DNA of 64,000 nucleotides from Aquatica leii (Eukaryota; Arthropoda; Insecta; Coleoptera; Lampyridae). Where the stretch lies: NCBI GenBank assembly GCA_035610365.1, contig CM069438.1:51518837-51582836 (forward strand). The letters are read 5' to 3'. The position numbers and the translations under genes were made by a program. Under the pieces are notes generated by a model that saw only the letters and a program-made list of their open reading frames with translations, searched no databases and was not told the DNA's origin. Within the stretch, counting starts at the first letter, position 1. Every line of letters starts with the position of its first letter. Below, piece after piece: positions 9,512 through 19,666 of this stretch.

Positions 9512-10158
9512 AGAGTGGTTACTGGCAGGTAGAACTGGAACCTAAGGATCGTGAAAAAACAGCTTTTACGATTAGAACTGGTTTGTGGCAGTTCACTGTG
9601 ATGCTCTTCTCCTGTGTAACGCTCCTGCAACGTTCGAGCGTTTGATGGAGACCATCTTGCGCGGATTGTCTTGGAAGACGTGCTTGGTTTACCTGGACGA
9701 CGTGATCGTAGTTGGAAGGTCGTTTGAAGAACACTTGAACAATTTGAAGGAAGTGTTCCAGCGACTACGTGGGGCTAACCTCAAACTGAGCCCAAAGAAG
9801 TGCCACATATTTAAGAAGAAAGTGCAATACCTTGGCTACGTCGTATTTAGAGATGGAGTAAAGGCTGACCCAGACGAAATCCGAGCAGTAGAAGCATGGC
9901 CAAGACCAATCGACAAACATCAGGTCCAAAGTTTCTTTGGGTTGGCACCTATTATAGACGATTTGTACTCGGATTTGCCAATATTGCCAAACCTTTGACG
10001 AAATTGACGGAAGAAAGAGCAGAATTTAGATGGAATGAAGACTGCAAAAATTCTTTCCATCAACTAAAACAGGCTCTAGTCACTTCGCCGATTCTGAATT
10101 ACACTCCGATCAAGGCCGCAATTTTGAGTCTGGGCTGTTTCAAGAAGTTTGCCGGCTG
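9512..10158 (+). pseudogene. gypsy reverse transcriptase palm and RNase H start (copy 2)
   Basis: Frameshifted segments read the FTI/W region and then NAPATFERLMETIL, with the catalytic YLDDVIV at about 9690. They continue through SPKKCHIFKKKVQYLGYVV and SFFGL to the RNase H lead-in (FHQLKQALVTSPILNY). A frameshift near 9950 splits this. The sequence jumps at about 10085-10110 directly into the integrase HSDQGRNFES region, so the RNase H core and the integrase N-terminus are absent. Confidence 0.8.
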
Positions 10159-10776
10159 TTGGGAATTAAGAAAACTAGGACGACGCCTCTCCATCCTCAA
10201 TCTGACGGCATGGTTGAGCGGATGAATCAAACAATGGGTAAGTACTTAGCCAAAGTAGTGTCCGAACACCAAAGAGACTGGGATCAGTACTTACACCTTT
10301 TTCTAATGGCATATCGATCATCCGTTCACAAAAGCACAGGCCAAACACCATCCTGTGTGATGCTCGGTCGCGAAATACGACTGCCTTACGACCTCCAATT
10401 TGGACGAAGACCGGAAGAAGAAATTGCTGGAGAAGATTACGTCAGCAAGCTGACCAAGAGGCTAGACGAAGTACATGAGGTGGTCCGTAGAAACACACAA
10501 ATTGCCTGCGACAGGATCAAGACTAGATATGGCGTCAAGGCACAAAATGGTGGGTTTCAACCTGGCGACATGGTCTGGTTGTATCATCCCCAAAGGAGAC
10601 GTGGTTTGTCGCCGAAGCTGCAAAGGCAATGGGAAGGCCCTTATGAAGTCGTGCAGCGTATTAATGACGTCATATATCGCATTAGAAAACCGTCCAGAGA
10701 CAAGCCAAAAGTGGTCCACGTCGATCATCTAGCACCGTTTGCTGGCGATAACCACGATACGCAAGTTCAGGTCTGA
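10159..10776 (+). pseudogene. gypsy integrase C-terminal half (copy 2)
   Basis: Opens just after the deletion junction with GIKKTRTTPLHPQSDG, carries the DDE glutamate (VERMNQTMGKY), and runs through to the GPY/F module (GDMVWLYHPQRRR ... WEGPYEVVQRI). A TGA at 10774-10776 ends it where copy 1 has a CGC Arg codon. The same frame continues open into the macro domain, so a single nonsense codon separates the two here. Confidence 0.85.
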
Positions 10777-10818
10777 ACCAGAGTAGTAAGCGGCAGAACC
10801 AGGAATCAAATCGAAGGA

Positions 10819-11511
10819 ATGGAGTTCGAGAAGTTTATAAACCTATACGGAGGTTCTGGAAAAGCTAGTTTCGGAGTTACCACCGAGGAACAACAAGATC
10901 TGTTCCAGATACAAAAAGATTACGCCATCGCACATTGCGTGAGTGAGGATCTTGATATGTCCAGAGGGGTTGCAGTCGTGTTTAAAAAGAAGTTTGGGCA
11001 GCTAGATGAATTACGAAGACAGCAACCGGCAGTCGGAAAACTTTTAGGACTACGTGGTGACAGACGCTTCGGTTTCTATTTGGTCACCAAGAAATACTCA
11101 CGTACCAAGCCGTTATACAAAAATCTGTGGCGAACATTATGGAATCTCAAGAGAGAAATGGAGTTCCACCATGTAATGAAATTGGCAGTACCCAAGCTTG
11201 GTTGTGGCTTAGGTCAACTAAATTGGAGGACAGTTCGAAACATGTTGGAGGTCGTCTTCCGAGGAACAGGCGTTCAAGTGTTGGTCTGTAGTTACCAACC
11301 AAGAAGAATATCGGGTCAAGAAAAGTCCATTGACTATTACTTTTATGGTGAAGGAAGTTGCCGAAATGGAGGAAACTGCCGCTATCGCCACGATCCTTTC
11401 TACCGGTGTCGCATCCAGTCTTTTGTTCTGGGACAGAACAGTCCTAAGGAGGAGGCAGTGAAATGTTTTCAAATTCAAGAGCCTCCTCCGAAGTTGTTAT
11501 CTATCTTCTAG
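10819..11511 (+). CDS. TARG1-like macro domain plus degenerate CCCH finger (copy 2)
   Basis: 230 codons from ATG 10819, in frame with the integrase fragment but for one TGA. The macro domain spans residues ~30-160: IAHCVSEDLDMSRGVAVVF keeps the phosphate loop that copy 1 lacks, and FYLVTKKYS keeps the catalytic Lys. In PKLGCGLGQLNW the family's catalytic Asp has become Gly (GGT at 11212-11214). The zinc finger that follows reads DYYFYGEGSC, so its first Cys is now Tyr. This copy should be inactive as an ADP-ribosylhydrolase, though ADP-ribose binding could persist. The overall match to OARD1/TARG1 is clear from motif order, spacing and the KKKFG and GCGL signatures. Confidence 0.85.
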   Translation: MEFEKFINLYGGSGKASFGVTTEEQQDLFQIQKDYAIAHCVSEDLDMSRGVAVVFKKKFGQLDELRRQQPAVGKLLGLRGDRRFGFYLVTKKYSRTKPLYKNLWRTLWNLKREMEFHHVMKLAVPKLGCGLGQLNWRTVRNMLEVVFRGTGVQVLVCSYQPRRISGQEKSIDYYFYGEGSCRNGGNCRYRHDPFYRCRIQSFVLGQNSPKEEAVKCFQIQEPPPKLLSIF

Positions 11512-11639
11512 AACGTATACCGAAAAATGTGGAACACTTGAGAAAGATTTCCAAAATGTATATATACACGGAACAAACAAATCGTAGGTCAGTTATTTGC
11601 GTAATGCGAAGACAGCAGTGTTAAGAAGATTATTCAAGT
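11458..11639 (+). repeat. truncated 3' LTR of gypsy copy 2
   Basis: TGAAATG start after the macro/CCCH region. Homologous to 7621-7800 and 3247-3440, then breaks off at TTCAAGTC where Helitron sequence begins. Confidence 0.75.
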
Positions 11640-12676
11640 CTAAGTCACTTTTAAGTCGCGAAAGTTGTCTGTGATTTGTTTTGTGAGGATTATAATTAAT
11701 TTGTTTTATAAATTAAGATGCCGCGACCAAAAAGATCTAATCTTTCCCAAACGGAGCCGTAATCGAATTAGCTTACCAAACATTGCGAATCAATTAACTG
11801 ATGAAGAACGACAAATTGCACGAGAAGAGCGCCGTGTTGGTAGGGTACGAAATGGGGCCATACTTCGTGCTTCTCAAACACAAGAGCAAAGAGAGGCAGT
11901 CCGTAAAACGGCTAGATTAGAAACGAGAAATCGCAAAGCTTGTCGAACAGATCAACAACATGATAATCATCGAAGTGCAAGAAGAAATACTTCAAGTGTT
12001 GATTTGAATCGAGCAGCGTTTCTATACGATTGCACAATTAACTACAGCTCGCATTCTTTCGTTTGCATTAGTCTAATGGACGTAGTTTGCGAGCATTGTG
12101 AGGCATTGAAGTTTGCTGGAGAAATGCCTGGATTGTGTCTTAATGGCAAAGTGAAATTGCTATTATTGATTCCGCCACCAGAGCCATTGCATTCCTTGCT
12201 TCGTGGCAAAACACTCAAAAATACAATGGCTGTTTTCAAATGACTTCATTTGGAGCGAAAATTCTAGAAAAACACAACCGTGCTTTACTCGGAGATGCCA
12301 GGTTATTACACTTGGAACGCTTCATCGAAGACGTTTCTAGGTCGGAGACAATGCGATGCGGTTCCTAATCATCCGAATATGCGTTCTACTGATGCTCTTG
12401 GTTGTTTTTACACAGTTTGTCCAAAGAATGATGAATGTTTCTATTTGCGGTTGTTGCTGGTGAATGTTCGTGGTCCGAGATCATTTGAATCACTACGAAC
12501 TGTTAGTGGTATAGTGTGCTGAACATTTCGTGCAGCATGTCAAGAGCTCAATTTGCTTGAAAACGATACTCATTGGGACACGACAATTGCTGAAGCAATT
12601 ATTTCTGCATCTTCAAGTGAGATACGCACATTATTTGCTATCATAAAAAAAACATGTTCTTTGAACGCTTTAATAT
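11640..12676 (+). pseudogene. Helitron replicase/helicase remnant
   Basis: Starts near 11719 with a Helitron-like N-terminus (MPRPKRSNLS), broken by a frameshift and stop. It continues in the frame ending at 12243 through an Arg-rich region and the conserved CEHCEALKFAGEMPGLC segment followed by PPPEPLHSLL, which typifies the protein upstream of the Helitron Rep domain. After a deletion, 12380-12650 reads YTVCPKNDECFYLRLLLVNV, RGPRSFESLRTV and FRAACQELNLLENDTHW, the region between Rep and the Pif1 helicase. The Rep HUH motif and helicase are gone. Rolling-circle transposition activity is lost. Confidence 0.75.
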
Positions 12677-12815
12677 CGTAATATCGCTGCAAGTAATGTC
12701 TACAATGCCAATGTCAAATTTAACTAGCCTTTCTGTTATAACGTAAGTTTGGTTGCCTACCTTGCAGGTCGCGCTTAAAAAGTGTCCATTATTGTTACTT
12801 TTTTGAAACAGTGTA

Positions 12816-13369
12816 CCTACTTATATAATTACAATTTTATCGATTTCATTTTCTGACTATTTACCTATATTTTGTTTATATAAAAGAAGTATTAATTGTC
12901 GGTATTTTTAATATGCAATCAAAAATCGTTGGTAACTTGACAGATGTCAATAGCAAACTAATAATAATTGACGTAGTTGTCACTAGATGGCCCAATTCTA
13001 AAGATTGATAAAAATATAAATTCGACAAATATTCCTTTTGTACATTTGTATCATTAAACATAGTTTAACATTATATTTCTTTATATATAGTTTAGTATTA
13101 TCTAATTAACCTTTAGTCTGAAATTTAGCGCTTATTCATTTTGCCGCACTGTACGAGACTATACAATGTGCGTAAAAATTAAGTTACATTTGATGTACAA
13201 ATAATTCTAAAATACGCTTTACACTTAAGGACACTAAAAATACAATTTCAACTCAATGTAGTTCTATATTTTATATGACGGAGTTTAAAAGAAATAGTTT
13301 GGGATATTATGATTATTGTTTAGGGGTAAACTTTTTTACGTGTTGGCAATTCTGCTATTATATACAAAT
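12816..13369. other. intergenic, 5' region of ZAD gene B
   Basis: AT-rich, no coding signal. A TGTTGGCAATTCTGCT box at 13341-13356 lies ~29 bases before the ATG and is shared with genes F and G. Confidence 0.5.
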
Positions 13370-14366
13370 ATGGAGGAAAAACCAACAAATAGATGTCGAA
13401 TTTGTTTACTAGAAATAGTGAAAACCGAGCAGTATTACTTTATCAACAATGACAATGAGTTAAAGCTACAATTCAAGTTGTTGGATTTTCTACCAGAAAT
13501 TGTAAGTAACATCGGAAGGATTCTGTCGACTAACATTAACCTCCTTACAGGATCTAAATCTCACACCAAACCCAATTGCTTGTAACAGTTGTAAGATTAC
13601 AATTGAAGAAATATATGAATTTAAGCAACTGGGTATACGAACTGAAACAACTATGAGTTTACGACAAGCAGTAATTAAAGAGGAGTTCCTTGACGATAAC
13701 ATAACAAGTGAAGGCATCAACAAGGACTGTTTGGAAGTCAATACAGATATGCCCACTTGCATCGAAGAACCTTCAGAACCAAAACTATATTATTGCTTCG
13801 ACAAAGACCTCAACTTAGATTTGATTTTTTCTTTAAAAAGTCACATGCGTAAGCACAATAAGAAATTATTTAAATGCAACATATGTGATTATTGCAGTAA
13901 CCACGTGGAAGATTTAGAAAGGCATATGGGTAAGCACATTAATGAAAAACCATTGAAATGCAAAATATGTGATAACTTTTGTATCACAAAGTCGGTTTTA
14001 AAAAGCAATAGGTGCAAACATATTGGTGAGAAACCGTATAAATGCAATATATGTGATTACTGTAGCTCCGACATGTCACAGTTAAAACTTCATATTCTTG
14101 AACACACTGGTGAGAAACCGTATAAATGCAATACATGTGATTACTGCAGTACCACTAAGTCGAAGTTACAAATCCATTTGCAGAAGCACACTGGTGAGAA
14201 ACCATTTAGATGCAATGTATGTGATTGTTGGGTTACCACTAAGGGGGTTTTAAAAAGGCATATGTTGACGCATATGGGTGAGAAACCATTTAAATGCAAT
14301 ATATGTGATTTCTGCAGTATCCACAAGTTTAATTTAAAACGGCATATGCGTCGGCATACTAGGTGA
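13370..14366 (+). CDS. ZAD-C2H2 zinc-finger protein, paralog B
   Basis: Exons 13370-13501 and 13551-14366 with a 49-bp GT-AG intron, giving 315 residues. The ZAD has [10 protein letters not shown] in exon 1 and [14 protein letters not shown] in exon 2; where the paralogs have Met after the second Cys pair this copy has Lys, so exon 2 cannot start by itself there. Six C2H2 modules follow. The second is degenerate, with Asn in place of its first zinc His (LKSNRCKH). At the 3' end an extra A in the last linker (ACTAGGTGAC) shifts the frame and ends the protein at RRHTR. Remains of another finger continue to about 14460. ATG 13370 matches the MEEK start of the paralogs. Confidence 0.88.
13502..13550 (+). 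other. 49-bp intron of ZAD gene B
   Basis: GTAAGT start, TTACAG end, and a GACTAACATTAAC branch-like site. Confidence 0.85.
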
Positions 14367-15983
14367 CAAATTTTAATGAAATGTGGTTATTGCACTAAAT
14401 GAAAGCACCAATTGAAATTTCATATTCATAAGCGCAATGGTGAGAATAATATATGCGTAAGCACACTGCAATTTTAATTCTATTTGAAGGAAATTGTTGC
14501 TTTGAATTTGATAATATTGTATGCAGTTACAATTTTAACGTGGAAAAAATAAAGGTGCCAACATTTTGCATTATGATTTTGTTTCAATTTTTGCTGCAAT
14601 TTAGCTAAGTATTCTTTCGACTACCTGGTATATGTGTTGTAGTTTTTGACATTTCAATTATATCCTTTAAATCTGATTAAAGAATGATCTAAGAATTCGT
14701 TGAAAGTTGTGATGAAGAAAGACGATTAAGAATTGAATGTATTATTATACTTGAGTAAATTTTTTGTATGTCTATTATTCTTTTAAGATTAAACTTAATC
14801 GATGTTACACCGGCCTCCCAAAGATCACTGAAATGAGGCGATTATGGGATGGCAATCGATATTCAAATTTTTTGTTTTACTCTATTACAATGCATAATCT
14901 GAACGATACCTTTTTTGGCAGCATTTCTACCATAAACAAGTCAAAACTCCTCTCGTATAGATGTTAAAAGTAGTAGTAGTAGCTTTGTTTTGTTGCAATT
15001 TGTACATTTGGCGCGTAAAACGTTCTCGAACCAAAAGCGCACGCTTCGTATTTGTCGAACCTGTCAACGCTATAAGGTTAAGGTCAGGACTCCGCTTGAT
15101 ATATTCAATCGTCCCGTAACTGTGAACTCTGACGGTGGGTTCAAACCTGAACATTTTAGCCAGAACGAACTGAGCGCGCTGAGCAGAATTTGCTAAGTCT
15201 GGACTGGACGCGCCAAACGCTTTCCAGAGCTTGTCGGTAAATCGAAATTGCTCAAAGGAATTTATTCTTCGCCGAATTATTCAGTTGACGGTAATAAGTA
15301 AGTTCGCTGCACTTTGAATCAGTGTCGTAAGAATTATTTTTACATATGTACATTCTAATACTTTGAAAATGGAGTGGGAGGGAGAAAAGTGTTTTAAAAT
15401 GATTAGACACCACAACATAGGCTTTTTTATAACAAAATTAAAAACCATAACGCCTAGGTGAAGTGAAGAGGTGCTTTCATAGAACCACGAGAATCTCAGA
15501 CTAGCCTAGAGGACGAAGAGAGCCCGCATGAAAGCGGGTGACCACGGGAAGAACGTCTGCAACTATGTCAAAGGAAGGCAGTTCGTTCACGGATCAAGGC
15601 TCATTCACCCCGATCCTCTCTGAGCTTGGAGACGCTGTCCGCAAACACTGCCTTGAACGCTTTGATTACCGATCCTTCGTCGTCCATATCTCCACCCAGC
15701 TCGGCTTCTCGTATACTCGACACGACGAGGGGAATTGTTTCGCCGCAGCTAATCAAAGGGATCTTTCCCGATCTGGCCTAAGGAGCTGAAGAAAGAGGCG
15801 GTCATAAGCTGCAATCTCCCAGGTGGCCATTTTCAAAGCTTTACACTTTTGCTTTTTTTAAAGCAGGGGTTTGTCGGCGCGAGTGGTTTGCTGTACCGTT
15901 ATAGAGGCCCGATTTTCAGAACCAGATATATGTTTGTTTTGTAGAAACTTATATTTTAGTTTTTTTAAGAACCGAAGTATATA
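14367..15983. other. intergenic; finger relic then unrecognised sequence
   Basis: 14367-14470 is a decayed C2H2 finger in broken frames. Beyond this are short open frames at 14990-15196 and 15538-15789 that match no domain I know. The 15480-15830 stretch is distinctly more GC-rich than its surroundings and may be an exon or TE piece. Confidence 0.45.
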
Positions 15984-16088
15984 ACCGTGAGCTTTTGTTT
16001 GAATGTATTAAACAATTTTGCTTGATGCGAAGTAATAACATTCTGCTGAACTTTCATTGTTTATTATTTTGAAACGAATATACACAAC

Positions 16089-16123
16089 GTTTCGATTGCT
16101 GTGGTATCTGCAATCGTCATCAG
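16089..16123 (-). ncRNA. hammerhead-like core, left inverted repeat of PLE-3
   Basis: Reverse complement reads CTGATGA, then CGATTG pairing with CAATCG across a short loop, then GAAAC. It is the inverted counterpart of the core at 18542-18576. Confidence 0.6.
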
Positions 16124-16239
16124 GTGAATACTAACAAACTTAGAAACTACTGGAGCTTAAATACTAAAGACATGTTGGAAGAAGGTTTCAAGCGTACAAT
16201 ATCAACTTAGCGTAACAGATTAATTGACAAAATTTTATG

Positions 16240-18383
16240 TTTATTGTTACGGAGGGCAAGAAACAACCAAGTTATACCAGATGGTTTTCGAGTAAAATCT
16301 CCGATACCAGGAACAAGAGCCCTCAAGATACTGGAACGAGCAAGTTTTGCGCTTATCCGGGCACAAATCAACCACCATCGATGGAAGAAAACTTTATTAC
16401 TCCAAGACGCCACACAAACATTACAGGAGATAATAGAGATCACATTGGAAAAAGATTACACACCAATATTCCGCAAAATAGACGCTACTTGCGAGAAGGT
16501 ACGACAACTACACCAAGAAACACACGACAAAAAATGGGCTAAACTTACACGAAACCAACAGAAAGCAGCCGACAACCAAAAGAATGGAAGGAGAACCATA
16601 GTCAACATATCGACACATCGACTGATGTCTGCTACAGAAACGACTCTATTAGAGAAAGGGCTCAATTTTTCGCACCAAAACACGTGCCTGTACTAGACAT
16701 CATTGGTGCCGTCGAGACAACACGTTTGAATCCAACACAAGCAGAAGAATTTAAGTCGAAAATCAGAAGTGCTCTAGAGAAGAAAAGTAAGCAACACACC
16801 AACATCACTAAACATGAGGAAAAAGCTCTGACAAATTTACGGAAGAAACATGCATTAAAATACTTCCAGTCGACAAAGGGGCCGTAACTGTTATCATGGA
16901 TGCCACCACCTACGACCAAAAAATTGAAGACGTCTTAAATCAAGGGAATTACCGCAGAGTGAAGAAAGATCCGACAGCAAGCTTGGAGAGGAAGATCTAT
17001 CAAGTCCTAAAACTCTACGAAAGACATCTAACACCAAGGATGAGACCACACTATAGCAAACCGCCGCATCTATATGGACTACCGAAGATACATAAAAACA
17101 ACATGCCGCTTCGACCGATAACCAGCTCTCGTAATGGACCCACATACCAGCTATCCAGATTTCTACTACCAATTGTGCAACCACTACAGAAGAACAGCTC
17201 ATTTTTTGTCAAAGACTCCAAACATTTCGTTGAGATTCTGAAAACAATAGAGCTACAATGACGGAATCAATTAGTCAGCTTCGACGTAGACTACTAATGT
17301 GCCAGTTGAAGAAGCATTGAAAATCATCCAAACGAAGCTCCGAGAAGATAAAAAACTCCAGGAAAGAACCACGCTGCCGGTAGAAGGAATAATGAAGCTC
17401 CTAGAATGTTGCCTCAAGAACTCGTACTTTCAGGAGAAAGACAGATTCTTCACTTAAGACGAAGGACTACCAATGGGTTCATCTCTATCACCAGTAGTCG
17501 CCAACATCTACATGAACTGGTTTGAATCCCAGGCCATAGAGAAATCAAAATTCAAACCCAAAACATGGCTTAGATATGTTGACGATACCTTCATAATTTG
17601 GAACCACAGTAATCGGCAACTAGACCTTTTTTACAACATCTGAACAACATCAAACCATCCATCAAATTCACTATGGAAAAGAAAAAGGAAAACTCACTTC
17701 CTTTTTTAGACGTTCACGTAACAAAGAACAAGGGAAACGACTGTCTACAGGAAACCGACACACACCGGTCGATATCTTAACTTTGAATCCAATCATTCCA
17801 CATCTACGAAGAGGGGAAAGTAAAATCTCTAATCGACAGAGTGTACAGGTTGTGCAACACAGAGAAAGGGCTACGAGAAGAAATCAAAAACATTAGAAAC
17901 GATCTAAGGTGAATGGTTATCCAGAAAAGATTGTAGGAGAGCTTTTACAGAAAAAGCATTTGAACATCAAGGAACAACCTAAAACAGAAGAACTGCCCAA
18001 TTCACTGGTGAGCATCCCATATGTCAAAGGTTTATCAGAATCAATAAAACGTATAGGGAAAAGCTACAACTTAAATACAGTGTTCCAACACAAAGCCACA
18101 AACAAGTCGAGATTCCCAAAACTGTATTTACCAAGTTCCATGTGAATGTGACAAGTCATATGTGGGAGAAACCAAAAGACCACTTGACATCAGACTGAAA
18201 GAACATCAGACGCACACACAGAGAGGAGAGACTTCTAAGTCCGGCATCGCGCAACATTCGTGGGATAACCAACATCGAATGAAATGGTCGGAAGCAAAAA
18301 TCATACACAGAGAGGAACATTCGTACAAACGGAAATTTAAAGAAGCGGCATGCATCAACAACAACAGCCAAGTGTCAAGATAA
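16240..18383 (+). pseudogene. PLE-3 reverse transcriptase/GIY-YIG protein, broken
   Basis: Several frames are needed. 16244-16887 covers the N-terminal region, ending in the DKG motif (VDKGAVTVIMD at ~16870, across a frameshift). 16896-17261 holds LYGLPKIHKNNMPLRPI. A stop-ridden stretch has GLPMGSSLSPVVANIYM (~17470) and the catalytic YVDDTFIIW (~17580). 17909-18145 is the linker. 18150-18383 is GIY-YIG (SYVGETKRPLDIRLKEHQ). RT motif order is preserved, but at least five frameshifts or stops abolish it. Confidence 0.85.
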
Positions 18384-18541
18384 GCAACATATGGAAACCA
18401 CTAATCGAACCTCTAAAACAACTTAAACTTCACTAAGTAATTTTGTTAATTAATCTGTTACGCTAAGTTGATTTTGTACGCTTCATCGAACATGTCTTTA
18501 GTGTATAAGCTCTAGTAGTTTATAAGTTTGTTAGTATTCAC

Positions 18542-18576
18542 CTGATGACGATTGTAGATACAACAGCAATCGAAAC
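18542..18576 (+). ncRNA. hammerhead-like core, right terminal repeat of PLE-3
   Basis: CTGATGA (18542-18548), stem II CGATTG (18549-18554) with CAATCG (18567-18572), then GAAAC (18572-18576) and GTTG. The six-pair stem II is perfect. Stems I and III are not certain by eye. Confidence 0.65.
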
Positions 18577-18650
18577 GTTGTGTATATTCGTTTCAAAATA
18601 ATAAACAATGAAAGTTCAGCAGAATGTTATTACTTCGCACCGTGAGCTTT

Positions 18651-19660
18651 ATTGAGAATTACCCATACCTTTTTCCCCTTCTCTAGGAATGGAATCTTTG
18701 CGATTACACATCACTTGTCCCAACTTTCTGGAGGCATTTTTGTCAAAAGACATTCAGCAGTCAATTCGAACTGAGTACCACGACCTTTTACGAAGTTTTG
18801 GCAATGCAAACAGAAGGGTTATTTGCGCTATGGTGCTGTTTTACTTTCGCTGTGCCCGGATCGACGTCTTGTCAAGGTTATGAACTTGCCCGTGACTAGT
18901 TTCTAAACGGTCGGAATCTCCACAGCAATGGAAAAGCTACAGCATAGTGTGTTTTGCTGGCGTAGTGGGCAACGGGCAACCTGGTTTTATTCTTACCAGT
19001 CATTCGCCCTGGGGGAGCGCAACCATCCTAAGTCGGCGTCGTGGTCTGCAGGCTTTTCTTTCGTGCTGAAGAAGCCGTACCCCGAGAGGGAAGGGCAGCG
19101 AGTTAGACCAATAGATCGTGAAGAGTACTTTTTTTTTACATTTATATGACTAGATATTTTGTTTTGTTGTTTTTGTAAGGTAGTTACACTCCGAAATAAA
19201 AATGTTTTGTTTCAGCGAAGATCAGAGCGCATGTTATACCCGTTGAAGTCGCTGCTCTTTCTAACCGCCCGCGCCCGTTATAAAACTAAACGCACAACGA
19301 CAAAATGTGAAGTCTGAGTCTGATGACCAGCAGAAGAACCAATTCCAACTGAGGCTTGAAGAGTTGGAACAGTAGGCGGCTTTTAAATATTTTAACTGAA
19401 CCTCCGGTGAGGTACTTACTCCACCGTATAACCTTGCTTCTACCGTGTCGTGCCTCGTATTTGTAATAATACGCCGTTCACACCAGGTCCAGCTAACAAA
19501 TTGAGAGTTTTTTTGCATTGCTACTTGTCCCATTCTAAGTGCCGTCTCTTTACCTATCTTAACCTCCTATTCGACCGATCCGAAGGTTATTACCGTACCC
19601 ACACGCTTGTTTGGTCACCGCTTACCGCACGCTTGCTTGGATCACCATCGCCACTTATGT
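18651..19660. other. unrecognised sequence, possibly LTR-element debris
   Basis: Short open frames only (18689-18883, 18928-19149). A CTTCTCTAG followed by an open stretch at 18690 could mimic a splice acceptor, but no partner exon is visible. May include flank of the BEL/Pao relic that follows. Confidence 0.4.
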
Positions 19661-19666
19661 TTTGTC

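Larger units (their letters stand above)
7621..11639 (+). mobile_element. Ty3/gypsy element, copy 2, internally deleted, with macro domain
   Basis: 5' LTR 7621-7961, leader, gag remnant, protease, partial RT, an internal deletion that joins RNase H to integrase near 10085-10110, integrase C-terminus, macro domain, CCCH-like region, and a truncated 3' LTR from 11458. By eye the two LTRs differ at roughly a quarter of positions, so the two halves may come from different insertions. Confidence 0.85.
7377..12813. mobile_element. block bounded by ~145-bp inverted repeats with nested insertions
   Basis: The left end (about 7377-7515) is repeated in inverse orientation at about 12677-12813. Both ends begin CACTG inward from a TA dinucleotide and share the order TCAAAAAAGTAA, AAGCGCGACCTG, CCAAACTTACGTTATAAC, GTTAAATTTGACA. 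This suggests a TA-targeting (Tc1/mariner-type) DNA element whose interior is now replaced or expanded by gypsy copy 2 and Helitron DNA. No transposase of its own is seen. Confidence 0.65.
15997..18638 (+). mobile_element. Penelope-like element PLE-3, decayed, with inverted terminal repeats
   Basis: Flanked by a 12-bp duplication ACCGTGAGCTTT (15984-15995 and 18639-18650). Inverted terminal repeats of about 200 bp span ~16026-16230 and ~18440-18637, each holding a hammerhead-like core. Between them lies a frameshifted RT/GIY-YIG protein. It is a different family from PLE-1/PLE-2, since the terminal repeats are unrelated outside the ribozyme core. Confidence 0.85.
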
